From Kitasatospora mediocidica KCTC 9733 (lineage in GTDB: Bacteria; Actinomycetota; Actinomycetes; Streptomycetales; Streptomycetaceae): DNA of 64,000 nucleotides. The stretch lies in assembly GCF_000744225.1 (NCBI RefSeq), contig NZ_JQLN01000006.1, positions 558,001-622,000 of the forward strand, in the 5' to 3' direction. Below the pieces are notes generated by a model. The model was not told the DNA's origin and did no database searches. It was given only the letters and a program-made list of their open reading frames with translations. The position numbers and the translations under genes are program-made. The number at the start of each line of letters is the position of its first letter. The stretch's first letter is position 1. Shown piece after piece: positions 51,672-59,675 of the stretch.

Positions 51672-52009
51672 TTAAGCCGCCCGTCCGCGAGTCAGCGCGC
51701 GCAGGTGATGGGTGACCGCAACGTGACACATGCGCACGACCCTGCGGCAAGGACGGGAACGTGGTGGTGGTCTCTCCGCGCCGTGGTGGCCGGACTGTTG
51801 GTGGCGCTCCGCCGTGCGTAGTACCGTCCAGGGCAGTGCGAGCCAGCAGATCCCGAACCAGGCCAACACGGCGCCGGTGATGATCCATGCGGCCGGCGCG
51901 CGGACGGCCACGTCCAGCAGAAGCAGCAGCGCCGAGCCCACCGTCAGGGCGAGAGCACCAGCGCCAGCGAGATCAACCGGGCGGCCGCCTGGACGAGTTC
52001 GGGCTTCAG
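51672..52009 (-). pseudogene. Frameshifted remnant of a small membrane protein (DUF6328-like)
   Basis: In one frame LKPELVQAAARLISLALVLSP ends at a stop. In another frame the membrane segment continues (LALTVGSALLLLLDVAVRA, then AWIITGAVLAWFGICWLALP). Adding one C near 51950 would restore a single reading frame, so a 1-bp deletion has broken the gene, and the N-terminal half is missing as well. The order of motifs recalls DUF6328 membrane proteins. Confidence 0.4.
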
Positions 52010-52221
52010 CCGAGCAGGTCCAGTGCGACGGGACACGTCCGGTCGGCCGCTGCGCCCGGGCGCGGCCTGGTGTTCAGTAGCCCCTGTGCCGGGCAGTGGC
52101 GGGTAGGTCCTGCGGGTCCTCTGGGTTCTTCTGGGCGCCCTGCTCGGTGTCGGCTTCCTTGTCGGCGCCGGGATGGTGCGGGGGCGGCCGGTGCGGGGCG
52201 GTCGCCCCCACGATCGGCGGG

Positions 52222-52569
52222 TCAGCGCCCTTGGGGTCCGTAGTAGGTGGCCAGGCCCTCACGATAGGTGGGGTCGCTTTTGTGGACGTCGGGGTCGTAT
52301 TCCGGGGCGCCCTTGATCTGGTCCTTGGTGCGGTTCACCTGGATGCTCTGGTCGTCGTGGTCGACGCGGCTGACGGTTCCGGCCGGCAGCATCACGTGCT
52401 TGCCGATCAGCCACGGCTTGCAGTTGACGACGATGTAGGCGGAGCCGACGTCGTCGGTGGCGTCGTCGACCTTGCCGATGTGGCCGTCGCTCGCCTCGAC
52501 CTTGTAGCCGGTGAGGTTCATGCCGGGTGTGTACTGCGATTCGGGGTTGTAGCCCCAGATGCTGGTCAT
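52222..52569 (-). CDS. PRC-barrel domain protein (A)
   Basis: 115 residues. LTGYKVEASDGHIGKVDDAT, AYIVVNCKPWLIGKHVMLPA and IQVNRTKDQIKGAPEYDPD are the three beta/loop segments of the PRC-barrel. Preceded by AAGGAG. Paralog of the protein at 54577. PRC-barrel proteins are often induced by osmotic or general stress; biochemical role unknown. Its 3' end overlaps a proline-rich frame that I do not regard as a gene. Confidence 0.88.
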   Translation of the reverse strand: MTSIWGYNPESQYTPGMNLTGYKVEASDGHIGKVDDATDDVGSAYIVVNCKPWLIGKHVMLPAGTVSRVDHDDQSIQVNRTKDQIKGAPEYDPDVHKSDPTYREGLATYYGPQGR

Positions 52570-52621
52570 GGTGCTGCTCCTTCGATCCCCCTGGGGTGTG
52601 AAGGGTTGAGCCGGGGGCCGG

Positions 52622-52795
52622 TCAGTGTTTGAAGGCGTCCTTGAGCTTGGCGCCGGCCTGCTTGGTGTCGCCCTTGACCTGGTCGGCGCGGCCTTCGGCC
52701 TCCAGGCTGCGGTCGCCGGTGGCGCGGCCGACCGTCTTCTTGACGCCGCCCTTGGCCGCTTCTGCCTTGTGGGCGACCTTCTTGGTGATGCTCAT
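52622..52795 (-). CDS. CsbD-family stress protein
   Basis: 57 residues, missed by length cut-offs. One helical repeat of the CsbD type: KAEAAKGGVKKTVGRATGD, ADQVKGDTKQAGAKLKDAF. Very basic and acidic residues alternate. CsbD proteins are general-stress (SigB-dependent) proteins in Gram-positive bacteria, matching the sigma-factor genes in this region. Confidence 0.88.
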   Translation of the reverse strand: MSITKKVAHKAEAAKGGVKKTVGRATGDRSLEAEGRADQVKGDTKQAGAKLKDAFKH

Positions 52796-53136
52796 GGCTG
52801 ACTGCCTTTCGTGTCGTGAGTCGTCCTGCCCCGGGGCGCGTGCAGTGCTCTCGCCGTGGCTGGTTCAACGCGAGCCGGGTGCCGTGCCCGAGCAGGTGCG
52901 GGCCGGGGGGTGCCCGCTGCTGATCACCGGTGTACCGGGACGCTGACGCTGGGCTGCCAGTCGGCGTGACAACGGGCGCGGCGATCAGGATGATGGGTCC
53001 GAAGCGACGATCATGACGATCTTCGAGCGATCTACGTCGTATATCTACAGTGAACTCCTGGACTAGACTGGTGTCTACATCGTAGGTCTGCGAACTTTAT
53101 GTTCATCGCTGCTCTCACAGCGTAGGAAGGTGCGAG
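52796..53136. promoter_or_regulatory. Regulatory region between CsbD and TetR genes
   Basis: 341 bp without a gene, containing the minus-strand CsbD promoter and the AT-richer tetR promoter (53030-53100) with its repeated CTAC/GTAG operator motifs. Confidence 0.5.
53072..53085. promoter_or_regulatory. Probable TetR operator in front of the TetR gene
   Basis: TGTCTACATCGTAG, centred about 58 bp before the TetR start. CTAC-ATC-GTAG is an inverted repeat, and related motifs (CTACGTCGTATATCTAC) lie 40 bp upstream. The same 14 bases occur, on the opposite strand, at 57837-57850 in front of another gene. Confidence 0.65.
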
Positions 53137-53841
53137 ATGTCCCCGTCTCCGGCCGAGCCGGTCGCCGAGGAGTGCGAGCCACCCCCGAGTGGGAAGCTGA
53201 GCCGGGAGCGGATGCTCGCCTGCGCACTGGAGATCATCGACCGCGAGGGCATCGACAAGTTGTCCATGCGCCGTCTGGCCCGCGCGCTGCATCACGACCC
53301 GATGAGCCTTTACCGCTACGCGGCGAACAAGGCGGCCCTGCTCGACGGAGTCGCCGAGATCGTACTCAGCCAGCTCACCGTGGACCCCAGCGACACCGAC
53401 TGGCTCGCTCAACTGCGTTCCGTTGCCCGGCAGTACCGCCGGCTGGCACTGGCCCACCCCCATGTCGTACCCCTCCTGGTCACCCGCCCCCTGGCCACCC
53501 CGCTGGCCCTGAGCCCCCCAGGCACCCTGCGGCCACTCGAAGCCATCCTCGCGTTGCTCACCGGGGCCGGTTTCAGCGGTCCTGACGCCCTGCACATCTA
53601 CCGGGCCCTGTTCGGGCTGCTCCACGGCCATGTGCTCAACGAGCTCCAGGAAATCGTCGACAACCCGGAGGAGACCGACGACCTGCTGCGCCTGGGACTG
53701 CACCGGCTGCCGATCGGCGAATTCCCCCTCCTGCGCGGACTGGCGACGGCTCTGGCCTCCTACGACGGTGCCGCCGAGCTCGAAAGCGGCCTCGACATCC
53801 TCCTCAACGGCCTGACCGCAAAGCTCACCCCCACCACGTAG
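53137..53841 (+). CDS. TetR-family transcriptional regulator
   Basis: 234 residues. The N-terminal helix-turn-helix (LACALEIIDREGIDKLSMRRLARALHHDPMSLYRYAANKAALLDGVAEIVL) is intact. The C-terminal ligand domain belongs to the TetR_C (tetracycline repressor) subclass. ATG after GGAAGG. Likely autoregulated through the operator at 53072 and controlling the gene at 57165-57824, whose promoter shares the same 14-bp site. Ligand unknown. Confidence 0.88.
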   Translation: MSPSPAEPVAEECEPPPSGKLSRERMLACALEIIDREGIDKLSMRRLARALHHDPMSLYRYAANKAALLDGVAEIVLSQLTVDPSDTDWLAQLRSVARQYRRLALAHPHVVPLLVTRPLATPLALSPPGTLRPLEAILALLTGAGFSGPDALHIYRALFGLLHGHVLNELQEIVDNPEETDDLLRLGLHRLPIGEFPLLRGLATALASYDGAAELESGLDILLNGLTAKLTPTT

Positions 53842-53866
53842 GACAGCAGGCACCGTCGATCGCGAA

Positions 53867-53895
53867 CCGACCGGGAAGAGCGTGATCCCGGTCGG
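53867..53895. terminator. Hairpin after the TetR gene
   Basis: 10-bp stem CCGACCGGGA / TCCCGGTCGG with a 9-nt loop between two convergent genes (TetR and the 51-residue protein). Confidence 0.6.
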
Positions 53896-53917
53896 CAGCA
53901 AGGTCGGCGGACGCCGA

Positions 53918-54073
53918 TCAGCGTGCGGGCGTCCTGCTGGGTCGGGCGGGCTTTCCCGGCTCCTCGGGGCGCTGGTCGTCCTGCTTCCGGTGCGGGGGAG
54001 GGCCCGGATTGACGGTCGGGGCGGGACCGCTCTGCCGGGGCTGGTGGTCGGCGGGGCCGGGATTGATACTCAT
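53918..54073 (-). CDS. Small proline-rich hydrophilic protein (51 aa)
   Basis: 51 residues (MSINPGPADHQPRQSG then PTVNPGPPPHRKQDD...), disordered-looking, no membrane segment. ATG at 54073 with GGAG seven bases upstream. Two copies of the TVNPGP/INPGP motif. Function unknown. Confidence 0.5.
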   Translation of the reverse strand: MSINPGPADHQPRQSGPAPTVNPGPPPHRKQDDQRPEEPGKPARPSRTPAR

Positions 54074-54101
54074 CGACAACTCCGTTCTGGAACAGGTGCG
54101 T

Positions 54102-54314
54102 TCAGGGGGCCACGGTGTCGGCGGCCGGCGGCTCGTCGGCCCCGGGGCGGGGAGTCGCGCCGGAGGTGTTCTCGCGGTCGGTGCGGTTCTCGCGGTCCGA
54201 GCGGTCCGAGCGGTCTGTGGGGTCCGTGCCGTTCCGGGTGTACGTGCCCGACTCGTAGACCTCGCTGGGCAGGTGCTGCCGGTTCGTGTGGGTGCCGGCC
54301 GTTGCTTCGGACAT
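54102..54314 (-). CDS. Small hydrophilic stress-region protein (70 aa)
   Basis: 70 residues starting MSEATAGTHTNRQHLPSEVY, followed by a Asp/Arg/Ser/Thr repeat (DRSDRSDRENRTDREN). ATG after CGGAGAAG. Probably disordered and induced with neighbouring stress genes. No family recognised. Confidence 0.6.
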   Translation of the reverse strand: MSEATAGTHTNRQHLPSEVYESGTYTRNGTDPTDRSDRSDRENRTDRENTSGATPRPGADEPPAADTVAP

Positions 54315-54576
54315 GGCTTCTCCGATCGATCACGGCCTGCCAGGTGCGGGCCGCTGTTTCCTCGCCTGCCCCGAAATACGATGCGCAGGCGTCCCCGATG
54401 CGGCGGCCTCTGACGGTCCGTCCGCTTCGATCGCGTCAGTCCGATCGTGCTGATCCGATCGCGTCGATCCGATCGCGTTGTGGGGGATGAAGTCGAGACG
54501 GCGGGGCAGTCGCCGTGACGAGGAAACGCGGTTCCGGGAACAGCCCGGTGCGGCGCCACGAAATACGGGAGGCACC

Positions 54577-54942
54577 ATGAGCGCCATCGAGATCTGGGAG
54601 TTCCGTTCGACGTCGGGTCACGTTGCCGGCAGCGATCTGGTCGGCTTCCACGTCGAGGCCACCGACGGTTCCATCGGCAAGGTCGACAAGCATTCCGAGG
54701 AGGTCGGCGCCGCGTACTTCGTGGTCGACACCGGCCCGTGGATCTTCGGCAAGCACGTCCTGCTGCCCGCCGGCATCGTCATTCAGGTCGACCCCGCCGC
54801 CAAGCGGGTCTATGTCGACCGGACCAGGGACGAGATCAAGAACGGCCCGGAGTTCGACCCGAAGACGCACGACACGGACACCGAGTACAAGGAGCGTTAC
54901 GGCTCCTACTACGCCCCCTTCTACGGCGGCCCGGCCATCTGA
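54577..54942 (+). CDS. PRC-barrel domain protein (B)
   Basis: 121 residues. LVGFHVEATDGSIGKVDKHS, YFVVDTGPWIFGKHVLLPAG and VYVDRTRDEIKNGPEFDPK match the paralog at 52222 closely. ATG at 54577 after GGGAGG; the longer frame from 54478 adds an unrelated leader. Short CGATC-rich direct repeats lie just upstream (54425-54477). Confidence 0.88.
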   Translation: MSAIEIWEFRSTSGHVAGSDLVGFHVEATDGSIGKVDKHSEEVGAAYFVVDTGPWIFGKHVLLPAGIVIQVDPAAKRVYVDRTRDEIKNGPEFDPKTHDTDTEYKERYGSYYAPFYGGPAI

Positions 54943-55074
54943 AGCCCACGCTGCCGAAGCCACTTCGCCCGGGCAGAGTCGCCGTGCGGGTGACAGGTAC
55001 GAGGTGACAGGTACGACGCGAGTTCCGGGGGACTCCGCTCCGGCCTCGTAATCTCTTCGACGAGAGGAATGCCC

Positions 55075-55149
55075 ATGTACATCAGCCTTGGCACGGTCGT
55101 GCTGATCGTGATTGTCGTTCTGGTGGTCAGGGCACTGCGTCGCGGCTGA
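55075..55149 (+). CDS. 24-residue single-helix membrane peptide
   Basis: MYISLGTVVLIVIVVLVVRA then LRRG: one perfect membrane helix with a basic C-terminus. AGAGGAA five bases ahead of the ATG. Such micro-peptides are frequent in Streptomyces stress regions and may bind larger membrane complexes. Confidence 0.6.
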   Translation: MYISLGTVVLIVIVVLVVRALRRG

Positions 55150-55362
55150 CGCGGTGTGGCCTTCGGGTTCGGTGCCACAGCTTTCGGCCCCGGCTTCCCT
55201 CCCCGTCCCGGGGTCGGAGCCGGGGCCGCTGTCGTGGCCGACGCCTGGCGGGAGGAGGCCCTGCGCTGATCATGCCCGCCGGACCCGCGGACGCGTGCAT
55301 GATCCCCGGCGCCCCGGGCAGGCGGACGGCGCCCTTTGCCCGACTGCCCAGGAGGCCCACCG

Positions 55363-55755
55363 ATGTCTGCACCGATCTCCGACGACGCCACCGAGTTGAC
55401 TGTGACCTGTGTGTGCCGGGACGAGCTGGCCGTGGTGTCGGTCACGGGTGAACTCGACGCCGATTCCGGCCCGTTGCTCCACGTCCACCTGGCCAATCAA
55501 CTGGCCCACGGTCGCAGGCACCTGATCGTGGATCTGCGCGGTGTGCCGTTCATGGACTCCTCCGGGCTGAACGTCATCATCCGGGCCATGCGCGAGACCA
55601 CACTCGCCGGCGGCAGCCTGGCCCTCGCCGCCCCGACCCCGGCCGTCAACCAGCTCTTCCGCCTGACCGGGATCAATCTCACCCACCCGGTCCACGCCGA
55701 CGTCGAGTCGGCGATCGCCGCCCTCGGCCTGGAGCCGATGGGCGTGCCGGGGTGA
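55363..55755 (+). CDS. STAS-domain anti-sigma factor antagonist (RsbV/BldG type) 1
   Basis: 130 residues. LAVVSVTGELDADSGPLLHVHL, HLIVDLRGVPFMDSSGLNVI with the phospho-acceptor serine (Ser66/67) and AVNQLFRLTGINLTHPV. ATG after CAGGAGG. When unphosphorylated it should bind an anti-sigma kinase and free a sigma factor; the sigma gene follows 102 bp downstream on the same strand. Confidence 0.9.
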   Translation: MSAPISDDATELTVTCVCRDELAVVSVTGELDADSGPLLHVHLANQLAHGRRHLIVDLRGVPFMDSSGLNVIIRAMRETTLAGGSLALAAPTPAVNQLFRLTGINLTHPVHADVESAIAALGLEPMGVPG

Positions 55756-55857
55756 CCCGTGCGGGCGAAATAGCTGATCTGATGTGTTTCGTTCTGCATC
55801 CTTTGACGGAACCCGGGTACGGGCCTCGGACAACCACGGATGTCAAGGAGGAGAGAG

Positions 55858-56754
55858 ATGGTCATGCCGACCCTTCCGGGCGCGACGCTACCGATCCCCG
55901 CCACTGCTGCTGTCGAGCAGGACCGGAACCCCTTGCACCGGCCCGAGCCGTTCGCCCCGCTGCTCGACGAGGGCGGCCCCGGCGCCGTGAGCCCGGCCGA
56001 TGCGCGCGTGTTGTCGAGGGAGCTGTTCGTACGGCTGCGCGGGCTGGAGGAGGGCACGCGGGAGTACTCGTACGTGCGCGGGACGCTGATCGAGATGAAC
56101 ATGGCGCTGGTGCGCTTCGCCGCCCGCCGCTACCGCGGGCGCAGCGAGCCGGCGGAGGACATCCTGCAGGTCGGCACGATCGGTCTGATCAAGGCGATCG
56201 ACCGTTTCGACCCGGCCTATGAGGTGGAGTTCTCCACCTTCGCGCTGCCCACCATCACGGGCGAGATCAAGCGCTTCTTCCGCGACACGGGCTGGATGGT
56301 GCATGTGCCGCGCCGGTTGCAGGAGCTGCGCCAGGCGCTGGCCAAGGCCTCCGATGCGTTGGAGCAGCGGCTCGACCGGGCGCCCACCGTGGCGGAGCTC
56401 GCCGAACACCTCGGTCTGCCGCAGGAGGAGATCATCGAGGGCCAGAAGGCGAGCAGTGCCCAGACGGTGCGCTCGCTGGATGTGGCCGGCGACGCCGACG
56501 ACGGCGAGCGCACCCTGGCCGACCGCTTCGCCGTCGAGGAGAAGGCATTCGAGGCCGCGCTCGACCATGAGACCCTCAAGCCGGTCATCGCCGCCCTGCC
56601 GGAGCGCGAACGACTCATCCTCTCGATGCGCTTCAGTGAGGATCTGACCCAGGCGCAGATCGGCGAGCGGCTCGGAGTCTCGCAGATGCACATCTCCCGC
56701 ATCCTCAGCCGCGTCCTGAACGGCCTCCGAGCGGAACTGACGATCGAGGAGTAG
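55858..56754 (+). CDS. SigB/SigF-family RNA polymerase sigma factor
   Basis: 298 residues. Region 2 is around LEEGTREYSYVRGTLIEMNMALVRFAARRYRGR through EDILQVGTIGLIKAIDRFDP and FSTFALPTITGEIKRFFRDTGW (DNA melting/-10 recognition). Region 3 is VHVPRRLQELRQALAKA and region 4 is LTQAQIGERLGVSQMHISRIL (-35 recognition). ATG at 55858 follows AAGGAGGAG. Likely directs general-stress or developmental promoters; probably held by an RsbW-like kinase and released by the STAS protein upstream. Confidence 0.9.
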   Translation: MVMPTLPGATLPIPATAAVEQDRNPLHRPEPFAPLLDEGGPGAVSPADARVLSRELFVRLRGLEEGTREYSYVRGTLIEMNMALVRFAARRYRGRSEPAEDILQVGTIGLIKAIDRFDPAYEVEFSTFALPTITGEIKRFFRDTGWMVHVPRRLQELRQALAKASDALEQRLDRAPTVAELAEHLGLPQEEIIEGQKASSAQTVRSLDVAGDADDGERTLADRFAVEEKAFEAALDHETLKPVIAALPERERLILSMRFSEDLTQAQIGERLGVSQMHISRILSRVLNGLRAELTIEE

Positions 56755-56865
56755 CACGCAGGACTCGGGAACCAGCGTGCCGCCCAGCTGAGCGATCCGG
56801 GCTGCGAGCACCAGCACCGTGCACCAGCGCCGTGCGGCCGGTGGCCGCCGGTTCGACAGTACGCA

Positions 56866-56904
56866 GCCCGTGGCCGCCCCGTCCTGGACGGGGCGGCCAC
56901 GGGC
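56866..56904. terminator. Bidirectional terminator, 19-bp perfect stem
   Basis: Arms 56866-56884 and 56886-56904 are perfect inverse complements around a single T, giving an extremely stable hairpin between the convergent sigma-factor gene and DUF6131 gene. Confidence 0.85.
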
Positions 56905-56935
56905 ATGGTGGTCGCGGTGGGAACCGCGGTGCGGG

Positions 56936-57091
56936 TCACCAGTAGTGGCGTCGGCCCGCGAGAGCGTGTCCGGTGGCGCCCATGGCGACGAGCACGAGGC
57001 CGACGACGAGGGCGACGACTCCGATGGTCCACAGGATCGGGATGTGGACCAGGACTCCGAGGACAAGAAGGATGATTCCGAGAGCGATCAT
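56936..57091 (-). CDS. DUF6131-type small membrane protein (51 aa)
   Basis: 51 residues, starting MIALGIILLVLGVLVHIPIL and ending GRRHYW, with two membrane helices. Matches my recollection of the DUF6131 family (two-helix protein ending R-R-x-Y-W). ATG at 57091 with GGAAG seven bases ahead. Function unknown; common near stress genes. Confidence 0.8.
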   Translation of the reverse strand: MIALGIILLVLGVLVHIPILWTIGVVALVVGLVLVAMGATGHALAGRRHYW

Positions 57092-57164
57092 GGCGATCTT
57101 CCGGCTTTCTGGGTGTGCGGTGGTGAGGCCCGGCCCCGGGACACCGGGGCGGGCTCGGCTGTGG

Positions 57165-57824
57165 TCAGCCGCGCGGGCTGTGGTCGGCGGGGACGCGGTG
57201 GCGCCACCGGTGGATGCCCGCAGGACGGGCGTGGTTGCCGAACTCCGCGTCGGGCGCCACCGGTTCGGGGCCGGCGGCATCGCTGTCAACGGCTCCGCTG
57301 TCAACGGCTCCGCGGTCGTCGGCGGGCAGCATGTCAGGCGTGCTGCGTGACGTGGCGTCCGGAGAGACGGAGGCGCCGGCGGAGGCGCGTCGGGTCTCGG
57401 CTGCCCGAGCGCGGGCATCGGCCGCCTCCACGCGGGCGTTCGCCGCCTCGACCCGCGCTTCTGCTTCCCTGGCCTGCGCGTCGGCCGTCCGGCTCTGCGC
57501 CTCTTCGCGCTGACCGGCCAGTTCGTCGCGTTCGCGGCGTACCGCGGCCACGTGGCGCCGGGATTCACCGAGACCGGCCCGGGCGTCTCGACTGCGGCGT
57601 GTGGCGCGGCGCGCTCCGGCCAGCAGAAGGGCGACGCCGAGGACGGCCAGAGCCCCGACCACGAGCCCGTAGAGGAAGAGGACCCCGCTGGATCCCGTCA
57701 CGTGGTAGCCGAAGACCGAGAACGTGTTGCCGATCGCGTGCGACGCGCCGGTGTTGCTGACGACTCCGGCCACCGCGACGACGACAGCGGCGATGAGGAT
57801 GATGAGACCGAGGAGGACGATCAT
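57165..57824 (-). CDS. Membrane protein with long coiled coil
   Basis: 219 residues. Two membrane helices (1-22, 50-72) and then about 85 residues of coiled coil (GLGESRRHVAAVRRERDELA through EARVEAANARVEAADARARAAETR), ending in an acidic, disordered tail. ATG at 57824 after GGAGG. The 14-bp TetR operator sequence lies 12-26 bp upstream of the ATG, overlapping the expected ribosome-binding/promoter region, so repression by the TetR protein at 53137 is likely. Function unknown. Confidence 0.75.
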   Translation of the reverse strand: MIVLLGLIILIAAVVVAVAGVVSNTGASHAIGNTFSVFGYHVTGSSGVLFLYGLVVGALAVLGVALLLAGARRATRRSRDARAGLGESRRHVAAVRRERDELAGQREEAQSRTADAQAREAEARVEAANARVEAADARARAAETRRASAGASVSPDATSRSTPDMLPADDRGAVDSGAVDSDAAGPEPVAPDAEFGNHARPAGIHRWRHRVPADHSPRG

Positions 57825-57836
57825 GACGCCTCCAAT

Positions 57837-57850
57837 CTACGATGTAGACA
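57837..57850. promoter_or_regulatory. Second copy of the TetR operator
   Basis: CTACGATGTAGACA, the reverse complement of 53072-53085, immediately upstream of the minus-strand gene starting at 57824. A related motif (GTAGACCTAC) lies 40 bp further out. Confidence 0.65.
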
Positions 57851-57958
57851 GACGCTGAAGATCTCAATATCAGCAAGGTTAACACCGTAGACCTACAGGC
57901 GCAGGTCGGGCAGATTCCAGCCGCGGGCCCCGGGCCGAGGCCCGAAAGGCCGCGCTCC

Positions 57959-58150
57959 TCAGCGGGTGGGTGCGAAGGCGCTGAGCGCGGCTGCCAGGAC
58001 GTCGTGGACGGCGGGCGCGGCCGAGCTGGAGGCGAGCAGGAAACCGAAGACGACGGCGACACAGGCCGTGAACCCGGTCGACTGGCGTTGACGCACCAGA
58101 ACGGCGAGGACTACGCCGAAGAACACCAGACCTGAGACGTTGAGGATCAC
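57959..58150 (-). CDS. Small membrane protein (63 aa)
   Basis: 63 residues, starting MILNVSGLVFFGVVLAVLVR with a second helix (TACVAVVFGFLLASS). GTG at 58150 chosen because AGAGGGG lies at proper spacing; the GTG at 58156 would sit on top of the ribosome-binding site. Resembles small Streptomyces membrane proteins. Function unknown. Confidence 0.65.
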   Translation of the reverse strand: MILNVSGLVFFGVVLAVLVRQRQSTGFTACVAVVFGFLLASSSAAPAVHDVLAAALSAFAPTR

Positions 58151-58343
58151 GGCCACCCCTCTGCGATCAGGCGGGCGGCGGCCGAGCCGCGCCCGGTATC
58201 TCTCTCAGCCGTCCCACATTTTTCCATGCCGCGATCACAGTTGGTGGAATTTCCACGCCGCGTCGCGTCCGGCGGTGTCGTGGGCCGGCCGCAGGTCGGG
58301 ACGTCGGTGCGCGCGGCTTGCGGCAGGCACTATCCTCGGGTTC

Positions 58344-58751
58344 ATGTCGAACCCCGATGGGCTGCTCGTCGACATCGCCGCGATGGTGGAGTCCGAGCAC
58401 AGCAACCAGATGCCTTTGACCGTGGTCGTCCCAGGGGCGGTCATCACCGGCCGCCTTGCGCCGGAGAGCCTGTGGCACGAACGGGTGGCCGAAGTTCTCG
58501 CCGCCTCCGAGCACTTGAAGCCCTTCGCCGCGCTGTTCACGGCGCCCGTCACCGCCGGCGGCGAAGCGGGGGGCACAGCGGGCGGCGAAGACGTGGCACC
58601 ACCCGCCGCGCCACCGACCCACCTGCATCTGCACGTTGCCCGCATCCTCCAGGGCAGCTACGGCCTGCCCCACACCGGGGGCATGTACCGCATCGCCATC
58701 GCCGACGTCAGCAGCTGGACGGTGGGGGACCTCAGCTACTCCGACCAGTGA
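58344..58751 (+). CDS. Conserved hypothetical protein (GvpU-like?)
   Basis: 135 residues. MPLTVVVPGAVITGRLAPESLWHERVAEVL resembles the opening strand-helix of gas-vesicle accessory protein GvpU and is the only recognisable feature; then a Pro/Ala/Gly linker and LHLHVARILQG. No other gas-vesicle gene is in the window. A TATCCT box 7 bp before the ATG suggests a leaderless start. Family uncertain. Confidence 0.45.
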   Translation: MSNPDGLLVDIAAMVESEHSNQMPLTVVVPGAVITGRLAPESLWHERVAEVLAASEHLKPFAALFTAPVTAGGEAGGTAGGEDVAPPAAPPTHLHLHVARILQGSYGLPHTGGMYRIAIADVSSWTVGDLSYSDQ

Positions 58752-58859
58752 CGCCCCGTCCGGTGCGGGCCCGCCGATGTGCCGAACGGTCGCCGTGATC
58801 GATCCCCGCTGCCTTCGCGGTGTGCGGGGGCGGCCGTTCGGCGTGGCAGGATGCCTGGC

Positions 58860-59675
58860 ATGGACATTCGCCGCAGGAACAACGTGACGCTCACCGGCCC
58901 CGAGGGCGGCGAGGGCGACGGCCCGGTGGTGGTCCTGGCTCACGGGTTCGGCTGCGACCAGAACATGTGGCGCCTGATTCTCCCGGCCCTGGCACGCCAC
59001 CACCGGGTGGTGCTGTTCGACTACGTCGGCTCCGGCGCCTCGGACCTGTCGGCCTGGAGCGAGCAGCGGTACTCCTCCCTGGAGGGCTATGCCCAGGACG
59101 TCGTGGAGGTCTGCGACGAGCTGGGCCTGGAGCAGGCCGTGTTCGTGGGGCACTCGGTCAGCGCGATGGTCGGGGTCCTGGCCGCGCAGAGCGCGCCGGA
59201 GCGGATCGGCTCGCTGGTCATGGTGGCGCCGTCGCCCCGCTACATCGACGACGAGGGTTACCGGGGCGGATTCAGCGAGCAGGACATCGAGGAGCTGATG
59301 GCGTCGCTGGACGCCAACTACCTCGGCTGGTCCGCCGCGATGGCACCGGTGATCATGGGAAACCCGGACCGGCCCGAACTGGGACAGGAGTTGACGAACA
59401 GCTTCTGCGCCACCGACCCGGACATCGCCCGGGTGTTCGCCGGCGCGACGTTCCTGTCCGACAGTCGCGAGAGCCTGAAGAGTGTGAACCTCCCGACGCT
59501 GGTGCTGGAGTGCACCCAGGACGTGATCGCGCCGCGCGAGGTCGGCGCCTACGTGCACGCCGCGATCCCCACCTCCCGCCTGGTCACCCTGGACGCCACC
59601 GGCCACTGCCCGCAGCTCAGCGCGCCCGAGGCCACCGTCCAGGCGATCCTCGCCTTCCTCCAGGAGGCCCGGTGA
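58860..59675 (+). CDS. rsbQ: RsbQ-like alpha/beta hydrolase
   Basis: 271 residues. GPVVVLAHGFGCDQNMWRLI and FDYVGSGASDLSAW are followed by nucleophile elbow FVGHSVSAMVGVLAA (Ser99), MVAPSPRYIDDEGYRGGF, the acid in LECTQDVIAP and the base in DATGHCPQLSAP. These motifs correspond one by one to Bacillus RsbQ, the hydrolase that supplies a hydrophobic cofactor to the PAS-phosphatase RsbP under energy stress. The RsbP-like gene follows with a 1-bp overlap. Confidence 0.9.
   Translation: MDIRRRNNVTLTGPEGGEGDGPVVVLAHGFGCDQNMWRLILPALARHHRVVLFDYVGSGASDLSAWSEQRYSSLEGYAQDVVEVCDELGLEQAVFVGHSVSAMVGVLAAQSAPERIGSLVMVAPSPRYIDDEGYRGGFSEQDIEELMASLDANYLGWSAAMAPVIMGNPDRPELGQELTNSFCATDPDIARVFAGATFLSDSRESLKSVNLPTLVLECTQDVIAPREVGAYVHAAIPTSRLVTLDATGHCPQLSAPEATVQAILAFLQEAR

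Noticed and set aside
52074..52262. 62-residue proline-rich minus-strand frame after PRC-barrel A
   Set aside because: Starts inside the PRC gene and has no signal or family similarity; most likely non-coding.
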